Source: JANYCG01 sp031386665 (lineage in GTDB: Bacteria; Pseudomonadota; Gammaproteobacteria; Burkholderiales; Burkholderiaceae_C). Taken from it: a DNA stretch of 14,088 bases. A model generated the notes under the pieces. That model saw nothing but the letters and a program-made list of their open reading frames with translations. It did no database searches and had not been told where the DNA came from. The stretch's first letter is position 1; each line of letters opens with the position of its first letter. The stretch is taken from NCBI GenBank assembly GCA_031386665.1, contig JANNCN010000080.1, positions 1 through 14,088 of the forward strand, in the 5' to 3' direction. The position numbers were made by a program, and so were the translations under genes. Below, piece after piece: positions 6,551 to 13,125 of this stretch.

Positions 6551-7264
6551 ATGACCCAAAACCTGTTGATGATTGAAGACGACGCTCGTCTGGCCCAGAT
6601 GGTGGCGCAGTACTTGGGGCAATCGGGCTATACCGTCAGCCACGCGCCCACGGGGCAAATGGGTTTGGCGCATTTGCAAAACGCGACCGCCGACGCCGTG
6701 GATTTGGTGATTCTGGACTTGATGCTGCCGGATCTGGACGGTCTGGAGGTTTGCCGTCGCATTCGCGCGCTGCCCGGCCCGATGGCGCGAGTCAGTGTGC
6801 TGATGCTGACGGCCAAGGGCGACCCGATGGACCGCATCATTGGCCTGGAAATCGGCGCTGACGACTATTTGCCTAAGCCGTTTGAGCCGCGTGAGCTGTT
6901 GGCCCGCGTGCGCGCGGTGCTGCGCAGGCGCACCGAGGGGGCTGCGCCTGTGACGCCGCAATTGAGCTTTGGCTCGATGGAAATTGACCGCGATGCCCGA
7001 ACGGTGACGGTGGCAGGGGCAGTTTGCGACCTGACGTCCTACCAATTTGACCTGCTGGCCGCCATGGCCGAGCGGGCGGGCCGCGTGCTGACCCGCGACC
7101 AAATCATGGAAGCCGTGCGCGGGCGCGAGCTGGACGCTTTTGACCGCTCCATCGACGTGCACATGGGCCGCATTCGCGCCGCCATCGAGGTCGATGCCAA
7201 AAACCCCAAACGAATTTTGACCGTGCGCGGCGTCGGTTACGTGTTTGCCCGCCAGCAAGACTAA
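6551..7264 (+). CDS. OmpR-family response regulator (CpxR/RstA-like)
   Basis: A 237-residue two-domain regulator. The receiver domain (1-120) carries the acidic pair E9/D10/D11, phospho-acceptor D56 in VILDLMLPDLDG, T87 and K109 in DDYLPKPF. The C-terminal winged-helix DNA-binding domain (about 135-235) has the RVLTRDQIMEAV recognition-helix region, FDRSIDVHMGRIR and the terminal RILTVRGVGYVF typical of the OmpR/PhoB class. It is followed after 3 bp by its histidine kinase, so the two form one operon. A perfect GTAAA-N5-GTAAA box upstream suggests Cpx-like autoregulation, meaning an envelope-stress role, but this assignment rests on the box and general similarity. No clear Shine-Dalgarno precedes ATG 6551. 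Confidence 0.93.
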   Translation: MTQNLLMIEDDARLAQMVAQYLGQSGYTVSHAPTGQMGLAHLQNATADAVDLVILDLMLPDLDGLEVCRRIRALPGPMARVSVLMLTAKGDPMDRIIGLEIGADDYLPKPFEPRELLARVRAVLRRRTEGAAPVTPQLSFGSMEIDRDARTVTVAGAVCDLTSYQFDLLAAMAERAGRVLTRDQIMEAVRGRELDAFDRSIDVHMGRIRAAIEVDAKNPKRILTVRGVGYVFARQQD

Positions 7265-7267
7265 AGC

Positions 7268-8680
7268 ATGACAACGCCTTTGCATCAGCGGCTGTATTTG
7301 CGCATTTGGCTGGCGGTGGTGGCGGCCGTGGCAGTGTTGGCTTTGGTGGCCAGTGCGCTGTGGCAAATTGAGTCAGACCGCGAGCGCGCCGAGCGCGAAC
7401 GCGAGCGGGCCGAGCGGCCAGGGCGTGAAATCATCATTCGCAACCAGGCGGGCGAAATTTTGGGCCAAGCGCCGCTGAGGGTTAGCCGCCTGCCGGGCCA
7501 AGGGGCCGAGTTTTTGGTGCCCATGCGCGACGGCACCCAGCTTTTCATTCAGTTGCCGCGCCCTGGCCGGCCGGCGGAGGGCTTTTCACCGGACGGTCGC
7601 TCTTCAGGCGGCCGAATGAGCCCACCTGGCATGATGCGCTTGCCCTTCAACTTTGCCTGGATGCTGGCGCTGGTCGCCTTGGCGGTGGCCGTGGGCACTT
7701 ACCCCATCGTGCGGCGGCTGACCAAGCGGCTCGAAGCCGTGCAACAAGGCGTTGAGCGCTGGGGCGATGGTGATTTGTCCACCCGCCTACCTGAAACGGG
7801 ACAAGACGAAGTGGCCTTTTTGGCACAGCGCTTCAACCATTCGGCGCAACAAATCCAGACCTTGTTGACAGATCAAAAAGCCCTGCTCGATTCGCAAAAG
7901 GCCTTGTTGGCGTCGCAAAAGTCGCTGCTGGCCAATGCATCGCACGAGTTGCGCTCTCCGCTGGCGCGTATTCGCATGGGGCTGGAGTTGATGCAAAGCG
8001 TGAGCCCCCAGCAGCCCGCCGAGAGTGCGACCGCGACGGCCTTCAAGACCGAAATCGCCCGCAACATCACCGAACTTGACCAGTTGATTGAAGAAATTTT
8101 GCTCGCCAGCCGGCTCGATGCTCAAGAAGCTGACATGGGAACCGTCGAGACCCTGGACTTGATTGGCTTGGCGGCGGAGGAATGCGCGCGGGTGGGGGCT
8201 GAGCTTGACGTCCAAGAGCCCAGTGTGCCAAGCGTGGCCGGTGGGGCGTTCACCTCGACCAACGCCTCTGACCTGCCGGGTGGTTTGGGCGCGACGACTG
8301 CACCTGACCCGCAGCTCAAAGTCAAGGGCGTCGCCAAACTGTTGCGCCGCGCCCTGCGCAATTTGCTGGAAAACGCGCGCCGCCACGGTGCGGGCGAGGT
8401 GTCGGTCAGCCTGCAAAACGTGGCGGGCCAAGCGCTCATCAAGGTCTGCGACCGCGGCCCCGGTGTGCCACAGGCCTACCAAGAGCGCATTTTTGAGGCG
8501 TTTTACCGCCTGCCCGGTGCGTCAGAACAAGGCGGCGGCGTTGGTTTGGGATTGGCGTTGGTGAAAGCCATCGCCACCCGGCACGGCGGCAGTGTCAGTT
8601 GCGACAACCGGGATGGCGGCGGTGCCTGTTTTTCGATTCAATTGCCGCTTGAGGTGCCTCCCAAAGCGCCAGTCGCCTAG
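7268..8680 (+). CDS. Membrane sensor histidine kinase (CpxA/RstB-like)
   Basis: A 470-residue inner-membrane kinase partnered with the preceding regulator. The order is TM1 (about 12-32), a short periplasmic domain (33-127) rich in R/E at its start, TM2 (about 128-147), HAMP (148-200), a dimerisation/phosphoacceptor domain with H226 in SHELRSPLARI, and the ATPase domain with N369 (LLENARRHG), G1 DRGPGVP (395-401) and G2 GVGLGLAL (424-431). Two features stand out. Between HAMP and the phosphoacceptor helix, a seven-residue unit, (D/S)QK(A/S)LL plus one, occurs three times in tandem (about 202-222), where relatives usually have one. A low-complexity G/S/T/P-rich insert (about 317-349) also sits before the N-box helix. 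Start ATG 7268 lies 3 bp after the regulator stop, supporting translational coupling. Confidence 0.93.
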   Translation: MTTPLHQRLYLRIWLAVVAAVAVLALVASALWQIESDRERAERERERAERPGREIIIRNQAGEILGQAPLRVSRLPGQGAEFLVPMRDGTQLFIQLPRPGRPAEGFSPDGRSSGGRMSPPGMMRLPFNFAWMLALVALAVAVGTYPIVRRLTKRLEAVQQGVERWGDGDLSTRLPETGQDEVAFLAQRFNHSAQQIQTLLTDQKALLDSQKALLASQKSLLANASHELRSPLARIRMGLELMQSVSPQQPAESATATAFKTEIARNITELDQLIEEILLASRLDAQEADMGTVETLDLIGLAAEECARVGAELDVQEPSVPSVAGGAFTSTNASDLPGGLGATTAPDPQLKVKGVAKLLRRALRNLLENARRHGAGEVSVSLQNVAGQALIKVCDRGPGVPQAYQERIFEAFYRLPGASEQGGGVGLGLALVKAIATRHGGSVSCDNRDGGGACFSIQLPLEVPPKAPVA

Positions 8681-9042
8681 GCAATTCTTGCAATCGGTAA
8701 CAAATCCGGCCTGAAAACCGTGTGTTTTCTGCCGCATTGGGCAGTTTTCTACCCAATTGGGGGGATGACCGAAGACTGCCTGCGAATTACAGTTCTTTCA
8801 CTGCTGTCACAGTTTATTAACGCAGGCGCCAAACAAGCGCTAACCCCGTGTTAAACAAGTTTTCGCTCCCGACCCAAAAATTCGTGGCGTTACCGAGTTT
8901 CCAACGACGTCCCCCTGCGGGACTTTGACAAAGCCACCTGTTTAAACACAGGTGGCTTTTTTTTGGCCTCATTCCATCGCCAAAACATTCGCGCAGGGCG
9001 ATGCGCCTATTTCACGAAAGATTTGGAAATGGAATCAGCAGA
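8681..9042. other. 362-bp non-coding gap between the kinase and waaF
   Basis: I find no convincing gene. A weak hairpin (CTGCC 8729-8733 / GGCAG 8740-8744, followed by TTTT) could end the kinase transcript. A 10-bp palindrome, CCCAATTGGG, follows near 8752. A 29-codon ATG frame starts at 8765, but its G-run directly abuts the ATG and it has no other coding sign. The stretch ends in a strong intrinsic terminator at 8930-8964, so about 200 bases before it may be a small RNA or just a long 3' leader. Confidence 0.5.
8930..8964 (+). terminator. Strong intrinsic terminator
   Basis: AAAGCCACCTGT (8930-8941) pairs perfectly with ACAGGTGGCTTT (8948-8959) across a six-base loop, followed by a run of eight T residues (8957-8964). 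This is a textbook plus-strand rho-independent terminator. It lies 250 bp after the kinase stop, which leaves open what transcript it ends. Confidence 0.92.
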
Positions 9043-10119
9043 CTAAAGCAAGCAACTTGCTACCCGTTGCGGGCTGATGTCGTTCAAACAGCGCATGTGG
9101 CCCTGGTCTGACGGCAGAGGGCAAACGCGCTCAAAACACGGCGCACAGGTCAAAGGTGGTTGGTAAGCCGGGTCGGACTTCAACCAAAGCACCGTGGCGC
9201 GGTCGCTCAAGGGTGGCGTGTGCACCGGGCTGCTTGAGCCAAAAATCGCCACTTGTGGCACCCCCAAAGCGGCGGCCACATGCATCAGCCCCGAATCGTT
9301 GCTGACCATCGCTTTCGCGGCTGAAATCACAAAAAAAGCCAGCTCGAGCGATGTTTTTCCGGCCAGGTTGAGGCACGCACCAGGCCGTTTAGCATTCGCG
9401 GCGGAGGCAATTTCGTCGCACAGGGCCTGCTCTTTGCCTGAACCTAGCAACACCACCGGCAGGTCAAGCGACTGCGCCAAATCCGCAAAGTGCGCGGACG
9501 GCCAGCGTTTAGCGGGGCCATATTCAGCGCCCGGTGCGAAGGCGTAATAGCGACCGTGCGTGAGGGCAGTGCCAGCGGGCAAGACGCCGCCCAACTCACC
9601 CAAACCGCCCAATTCAGCCAAGGCCGTGTCCACCAGCGCAGAGTTGACCTGAAGCTGCGGGCGATCCAGCTCCAGCTCGGTGTCGCCACTCAAGGCCGAA
9701 TAAAACGCCACCATCGAGGCGCGGGCACTCTTTGACGGGTTCTTTAAGCGGTGGGTGAGCAAACCGATGCGTGCCTCACCCAAATAGCCCACGCGCTTTG
9801 GAATGCTGGCCAAGAAAGGTAACAAGGCGCTTTTGAGCGAATTGGGGCAAACGTAGGCCACGTCGAACTGCCCATCAAGCTGTTTGGCCAAGGCCCGACG
9901 CGATTTGAACTGCAAGCCACCATGCTGAAACGGAAACTCCACCACCTCAGCCACTTGCGGCATGGCGCGGTACACCGGTGCCACCCAGGGCAGTGCGCCC
10001 ACCGTCAGCCGCTCGCCCCGTGCATGCAAGCGGCGTAGCAGCGGCTCGGTCATCACCGCGTCGCCAATCCACTGCGGCGCTATGACCAGGCTGCGAACAG
10101 GTGGGGGTGAAGCAGCCAT
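9043..10119 (-). CDS. waaF: ADP-heptose:LPS heptosyltransferase II
   Basis: A 358-residue GT9-family glycosyltransferase that adds the second L-glycero-D-manno-heptose to the inner core of lipopolysaccharide at the cytoplasmic face of the inner membrane. The N-terminal strand and loop LVIAPQWIGDAVMTEPLL (11-28) carries the conserved Asp20. The central FAPGAEYGPAKRWP (194-207) and the donor-binding NDSGLMHVAAALGVPQVAIFGSSSP (274-298) are WaaF hallmarks, as is the Cys-rich C-terminal block CAPCFERVCPLP. The length is normal. The ATG at 10119 is the only in-frame start before a stop, and it has no Shine-Dalgarno. The first two bases of the start codon lie inside the arm of an 80-bp snap-back element (10118-10197), so initiation may be impaired or depend on read-through from the upstream cistrons. 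It is probably last in the operon that includes ilvE. Confidence 0.95.
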   Translation of the reverse strand: MAASPPPVRSLVIAPQWIGDAVMTEPLLRRLHARGERLTVGALPWVAPVYRAMPQVAEVVEFPFQHGGLQFKSRRALAKQLDGQFDVAYVCPNSLKSALLPFLASIPKRVGYLGEARIGLLTHRLKNPSKSARASMVAFYSALSGDTELELDRPQLQVNSALVDTALAELGGLGELGGVLPAGTALTHGRYYAFAPGAEYGPAKRWPSAHFADLAQSLDLPVVLLGSGKEQALCDEIASAANAKRPGACLNLAGKTSLELAFFVISAAKAMVSNDSGLMHVAAALGVPQVAIFGSSSPVHTPPLSDRATVLWLKSDPAYQPPLTCAPCFERVCPLPSDQGHMRCLNDISPQRVASCLL

Positions 10120-10197
10120 TAATTGGGGTCAGATTCCAATTAAATTCAGCCGCGATTGATTGGGTGACAAATTAATTGGAATCTGACCCCAATTAAT
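10118..10197. repeat. 80-bp snap-back element with perfect 26-bp inverted repeats
   Basis: The arms 10118-10143 and 10172-10197 are perfect reverse complements, including AATTGGGGTCAGATTCC. They are separated by 28 bases. The element fills the gap between the zinc-finger gene stop and the waaF start. From memory the GGGGTCAGA core resembles dispersed REP-like repeats often linked to RAYT (Y1 tyrosine) transposases, but I could not search for copies. No transposase is present. In mRNA it would form one long stem-loop, a likely RNase III or polarity site, and it does not look like a terminator because no U-run follows. Confidence 0.85.
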
Positions 10198-10203
10198 TTT
10201 CGT

Positions 10204-10407
10204 TCAATGATTGGCGTCAAAGCGCTCACCGGCTTTGAGCTTGTAAACCGTGCCGCAATAGGGGCACTTTCCTTGGCCGGTTTTGCCAACGTCCAGGTAG
10301 ACCTTGGGGTGGCTGTTCCAGATGGCCATGTGCGCCAAGGGGCTGGGGCAAAACACGCCGCCTTGGTGGTTCAGGTCGCTGGCGAGCAGCTCAACCGGGG
10401 CGCTCAT
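10204..10407 (-). CDS. CHCC-type zinc-finger protein
   Basis: A 67-residue protein of the NDUFS6-like CHCC zinc-finger family. The probable metal ligands are Cys20 (GGVFCPSP), His33 (NSHPKVYLDV) and the Cys48/Cys51 pair (GKCPYCGTVY). Family members are small and are often found beside ilvE and LPS genes in betaproteobacteria. Their cellular role is not well defined. The frame is open to 10428, but ATG 10407 forms an ATGA overlap with the ilvE stop (10404-10407), which indicates translational coupling and fits the family's usual N-terminus, so I choose it. The snap-back element begins 6 bp after its stop. Confidence 0.9.
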   Translation of the reverse strand: MSAPVELLASDLNHQGGVFCPSPLAHMAIWNSHPKVYLDVGKTGQGKCPYCGTVYKLKAGERFDANH

Positions 10408-11378
10408 GCGGCCACCCGGCTCAGCCATGATGCGTATTTGGGGTTGCGGCCATTGACGATGTCAAAAAACGCGGCCTGGATTTTTTCGGTGATGGGGCCG
10501 CGGCTGCCGCCATCGCCCCGATTGCCAATTTCGACCCGGTCGAGTTCGCGAATGGGTGTGACTTCGGCTGCGGTGCCGCTGAAAAACGCCTCGTCGGCGA
10601 TGTAAATTTCGTCGCGGGTGATGGATTTTTCAACCAGCTTGATGCCTAAATCTTGGCAGATCGAAAAAATCGTGTTGCGGGTGATGCCGTTCAGCGCCCC
10701 AGCGCTTGAGTCGGGCGTGTACACCACGCCTTTGCGCACCACAAACACGTTTTCGCCCGCACCCTCAGACACAAAACCTTGTGGGTCCAGCAGCAAGGCT
10801 TCGTCGTAACCTTCGTCCGTGGCTTCCATGTTCGCCAAAATCGAATTGGTGTAGTTGCTCACCGCTTTGGCGTGAATCATGGTGATGTTGACATGGTGGC
10901 GGGTGAAGCTGGAAGTTTTGACCCGAATGCCACGGCGTAAACCCTCGTCGCCTAAGTAAGCGCCCCACGGCCAGGCCGCGACCATCAAATGAATGGTGTT
11001 GCCCTTGGGTGACACGCCGAGTTTTTTGTCGCCAATCCAGGTGAGGGGCCGAATGTAGCAACTGGGCAGTTTGTTGACCTTCACGACATCGAGCTGTGCC
11101 TGCATCACCTCAGCCTGCGTGAAGGGAATCTTCATGCGCAAGATTTTCGCGCTGTTGAACAGACGCTCGGTGTGCTCTTCCAGCCGAAAAATGCCGGTGC
11201 CGCCATCTTGCAAATGGTAGGCGCGCACGCCTTCAAATGCGCCGCAGCCGTAGTGCAACGTGTGCGTCAGCACGTGAATTTTGGCGTCGCGCCATTCGAC
11301 CATCTGGCCGTCCATCCAGATTTTGCCGTCGCGGTCGGACATGGAAGGGGGTTGAACTGCGCTCGGGGTTGTCGTCAT
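10404..11378 (-). CDS. ilvE: Branched-chain amino acid aminotransferase
   Basis: A 324-residue class IV PLP-dependent aminotransferase catalysing the last reversible step of valine, leucine and isoleucine synthesis with glutamate as amino donor. Visible signatures are the N-terminal GKIWMDGQMVEW and LHYGCGAFEGVRAY, the PLP-lysine K171 in MIHAKAVSNYTNS, and GFVSEGAGENVFVV followed by GITRNTI, diagnostic of the IlvE group. Possible starts are at 11417, 11378 and 11342. I take 11378 because AAGGAAG stands just upstream, although the 11342 ATG would give the more usual length of about 312 residues. Its stop overlaps the zinc-finger start by four bases. It belongs to the minus-strand operon from 11968 to 9043. 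Confidence 0.95.
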   Translation of the reverse strand: MTTTPSAVQPPSMSDRDGKIWMDGQMVEWRDAKIHVLTHTLHYGCGAFEGVRAYHLQDGGTGIFRLEEHTERLFNSAKILRMKIPFTQAEVMQAQLDVVKVNKLPSCYIRPLTWIGDKKLGVSPKGNTIHLMVAAWPWGAYLGDEGLRRGIRVKTSSFTRHHVNITMIHAKAVSNYTNSILANMEATDEGYDEALLLDPQGFVSEGAGENVFVVRKGVVYTPDSSAGALNGITRNTIFSICQDLGIKLVEKSITRDEIYIADEAFFSGTAAEVTPIRELDRVEIGNRGDGGSRGPITEKIQAAFFDIVNGRNPKYASWLSRVAA

Positions 11379-11434
11379 GGGGCTTCCTTGAAGTGCGGGA
11401 AAAGCAGGTTCACGCACCTGCCAGCCGTTGGATT

Positions 11435-11968
11435 TTACGGTGCGACCAGGGCTGCGGCTGGCACTGCGGCAGAATTTGCGACCTGTTTGGCGAGGTGCTC
11501 GGTGGCCGGTTCAGTTGCCAATGCTCCGCTTGGCGCGGTGAGCGCATCGACAACTGGCGTGGCAGGCTGATCTGCCGCCGGTTCAGGCCGCACCAGCGCC
11601 CATTTCACCAGCTTGCCGCCCAAAAATTCGCAAGTCACGTGCGACAGGCCTCCGTCTGACCAACGAAACAGCTCGGGCTGCTGGTCCGGCGGGCTCAGTG
11701 GCTCGCCCAGCGACTTGGTCATGGCCACGACATGCAGCAAGGTGGCACCGGGTTTGAGCTTGGCGTTCAGCATCACAGCGCTGCCCACGTAGCCCTTGGG
11801 ACGGTTGGCGGCGTTGGTCATCACCTTCATCAGCCGGGTGAAATGCAACAGCAACCACATCACCATGCCACTGGCCACCATGGCCACGCCCGTCCAGCCA
11901 TAGGCGTTGTAAGCCAGTGCGACCAGCAGCACCGCGCCAATGGGAATCAGGACTTTTTGCAGTTGCAT
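11435..11968 (-). CDS. Conserved-looking small membrane protein of unknown function
   Basis: A 177-residue protein with two hydrophobic segments at the N-terminus (about 6-24 and 26-45). A soluble middle domain follows (about 50-130, with KGYVGSAVMLNAKLKPGATLLHVV, an LGEPLSPP loop and CEFLGGKLVKWALV). The tail is Ala/Pro/Thr-rich and disordered-looking. I do not recognise a named family. It is 56 bp upstream of ilvE on the same strand and looks like the first gene of that operon. The ATG at 11968 has no clear Shine-Dalgarno and stands 18 bp from repeat copy B, whose minus strand offers an extended -10 promoter. An inner-membrane location with a cytoplasmic or periplasmic globular domain is inferred. 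Confidence 0.75.
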   Translation of the reverse strand: MQLQKVLIPIGAVLLVALAYNAYGWTGVAMVASGMVMWLLLHFTRLMKVMTNAANRPKGYVGSAVMLNAKLKPGATLLHVVAMTKSLGEPLSPPDQQPELFRWSDGGLSHVTCEFLGGKLVKWALVRPEPAADQPATPVVDALTAPSGALATEPATEHLAKQVANSAAVPAAALVAP

Positions 11969-11986
11969 GGCGGCTTGGATAGGGTT

Positions 11987-12100
11987 AATTGCTATATTTT
12001 ATATAGCAAACTAATGATATTATTCGAGAGCTAGAGAACTATTATATCAATAATTCGGTCAAGTTTCCGAATTTTGCTTCAATTTACCACAATTGTGGTA
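11987..12100 (+). repeat. Dispersed intergenic repeat, copy B
   Basis: This 114-bp unit is the counterpart of 1337-1450 in the same orientation and equal length, with an ungapped alignment. The head hairpin is slightly longer here (TTGCTATA at 11989-11996 pairing with TATAGCAA). The TTCGAGAGC-AGAG block is conserved, and the tail keeps the 16-bp palindrome TACCACAATTGTGGTA at 12085-12100. It fills most of the gap between the membrane-protein gene and the toxin gene. Confidence 0.85.
12041..12049 (-). promoter_or_regulatory. Extended -10 promoter inside repeat copy B
   Basis: On the minus strand this is TGATATAAT, a perfect extended -10 (TG-N-TATAAT). No good -35 lies 17 bp upstream, which extended -10 promoters can tolerate. 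Transcription would start near 12034, about 65 nt before the membrane-protein ATG, and its leader would include the repeat's TATAGCAA/TTGCTATA hairpin. It is the best promoter candidate for the 11968-9043 operon. Confidence 0.5.
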
Positions 12101-12180
12101 GTTTTGGATGGGTTTGGACGAATACGGGCGAATTCGACTGAATTTAACCAAGCCCGACTTTGCCTACCTTGGCCTATCCG

Positions 12181-12606
12181 TCAGTGCGGTGTATTCCAAG
12201 GGTTGATCACCGTCAACCCTGCCGCTTCAAAAGGGCTGGTGTCTCGCGTGGCGACGATCAAACCGTGGGTGGCTGCCGTGGCAGCAATGTAGCCATCTGT
12301 AGGCGCGATAGCCTTGCCTTGAGCACGCGCCCGTGCGCGAAGTGTCGCGTAGGCTTCGGTGGCGGCGGTATCAAAGGGCAGGACGCGGCCTACGAACAGG
12401 GGCAGAATGCGTTGCTCCAGACTGGTCAGTAGTGTGTCTCGTCTTTGGCCCAATGGCAGCGCCGCAATACCGAAACGCAACTCGGCCAAACTGATTGTTG
12501 AAAGGTAAAGCGTTTCGATAATTTGAGCGTCGATCCAAGTCAACACACCTCCATCTGCGTTGAGCTTCAGTGGCTCAGAAATGACATTGGTGTCAAGGAG
12601 AATCAT
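12181..12606 (-). CDS. PIN-domain ribonuclease toxin (FitB/VapC type)
   Basis: A 141-residue PIN-domain protein, the toxin of a type II toxin-antitoxin pair. Family members are Mg2+-dependent ribonucleases that cleave tRNA, rRNA or mRNA. The acidic catalytic set is complete: D5 in MILLDTNVISE, E42 in AELRFG, D104 in PTDGYIAATAA and D122 in ATRDTSPF. The MILLDTNVISEPLK start and the RD-x-x-PF end resemble FitB rather than the short VapC types. The ATG at 12606 overlaps the antitoxin stop (ATGA, 12603-12606), giving the usual antitoxin-first coupled order. The intact active site suggests a functional toxin. Confidence 0.93.
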   Translation of the reverse strand: MILLDTNVISEPLKLNADGGVLTWIDAQIIETLYLSTISLAELRFGIAALPLGQRRDTLLTSLEQRILPLFVGRVLPFDTAATEAYATLRARARAQGKAIAPTDGYIAATAATHGLIVATRDTSPFEAAGLTVINPWNTPH

Positions 12607-12842
12607 TCAAAACTCATCGGTTCTGTGGGTGACTTGTCACGCTCGAACTCAAGATCAAAGCCCTCTGCTTGCTGGCCGATTTCCGCCAACAAAGAACCGA
12701 GCTTGATGCGGCCTTCTGGCCGTGCAATGCTTTCCAGAATGGCTCGGACTTCGGCCTCTGTGCTGCGCCCTGACATCGCAGCACGCACACGCAAAGCGCG
12801 GTGCGTCTCCTCCGGCAAATTGCGTATGGTTATTGATGACAT
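12603..12842 (-). CDS. Ribbon-helix-helix antitoxin (FitA/VapB type)
   Basis: A 79-residue antitoxin. The N-terminal MSSITIRNLPEETHRALRVRA is the beta-strand plus helix of a ribbon-helix-helix (Arc/MetJ, FitA-like) DNA-binding domain. The STEAEVRAILESIA helix follows, and a C-terminal acidic, flexible part (about 50-79) would bind the toxin and block its active site. It is the first gene of the pair, overlapping the toxin start by four bases. It is preceded by a promoter with an inverted repeat over the -10, the typical arrangement for autoregulation by the antitoxin-toxin complex. The ribosome site is weak (GAAAGA). Confidence 0.92.
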   Translation of the reverse strand: MSSITIRNLPEETHRALRVRAAMSGRSTEAEVRAILESIARPEGRIKLGSLLAEIGQQAEGFDLEFERDKSPTEPMSFE

Positions 12843-12870
12843 TGATTCTTTCGTCTATATGTTGATATCA

Positions 12871-12907
12871 ATGATTGCATTGTATAAAAATGCAATCATC
12901 AGGTCAA
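12871..12907 (-). promoter_or_regulatory. Toxin-antitoxin promoter with overlapping operator
   Basis: On the minus strand TTGACC (12902-12907) and TACAAT (12879-12884) are spaced by 17 bp, a good sigma70 promoter about 37 bp upstream of the antitoxin ATG. A perfect 10-bp inverted repeat, ATGATTGCAT (12871-12880) and ATGCAATCAT (12890-12899), spans the -10 and the spacer. A TGATATCA palindrome adjoins it at 12863-12870. The layout fits repression by the antitoxin complex. Confidence 0.75.
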
Positions 12908-12961
12908 ACTGGCCCGTAATGGCATTGCCGCGACAAAGTCGACGACCTGTTTGCAGAAATA

Positions 12962-13125
12962 GGGAAGCTATGCATAACTCCTCGCGGTTCGTGATAGTCC
13001 GGCCTCGGGCGGTCTGCGGCGTTGGTTTTCTTGCAAGTATTCCCGATATTTGCTGCAAAAACCGCCTTGCATCCCATCCCGATCCGGCACTACACGATTC
13101 CGCGATGAGTTATGCAGAGCTTCCC
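12962..13125. mobile_element. 164-bp MITE-like element with long terminal inverted repeats and TA duplication
   Basis: The ends 12961-12987 and 13100-13126 are inverted repeats of 27 bp with two mismatches (GGGAAGCT-TGCATAACTC-TCGCGG). The complementarity continues imperfectly inwards, so the whole element can snap back. Taking GGGAAGC as the end, it is flanked by TA on both sides, consistent with a 2-bp target duplication. There is no coding capacity. The TIR style recalls IS5-family ends, but the parent element is not identified here. It separates the toxin-antitoxin promoter from radA and touches the radA stop codon. Confidence 0.85.

Noticed and set aside
6536..7366. A long minus-strand frame (276 codons) opposite the response regulator
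   Set aside because: The product is His/Gln/Arg-rich and low in complexity, typical of the antisense of GC-rich coding DNA. The plus strand encodes a full OmpR-family protein.
8765..8854. A 29-codon ATG frame in the kinase-waaF gap
   Set aside because: The G-run abuts the ATG with no spacer. The peptide has no signal, membrane or binding pattern, and the region reads better as non-coding.
12101..12180. Degenerate CGAAT repeats just past repeat copy B (near 12118-12142)
   Set aside because: There are only two or three imperfect copies of a five-base word with no matching elsewhere, within chance for this AT-rich gap.
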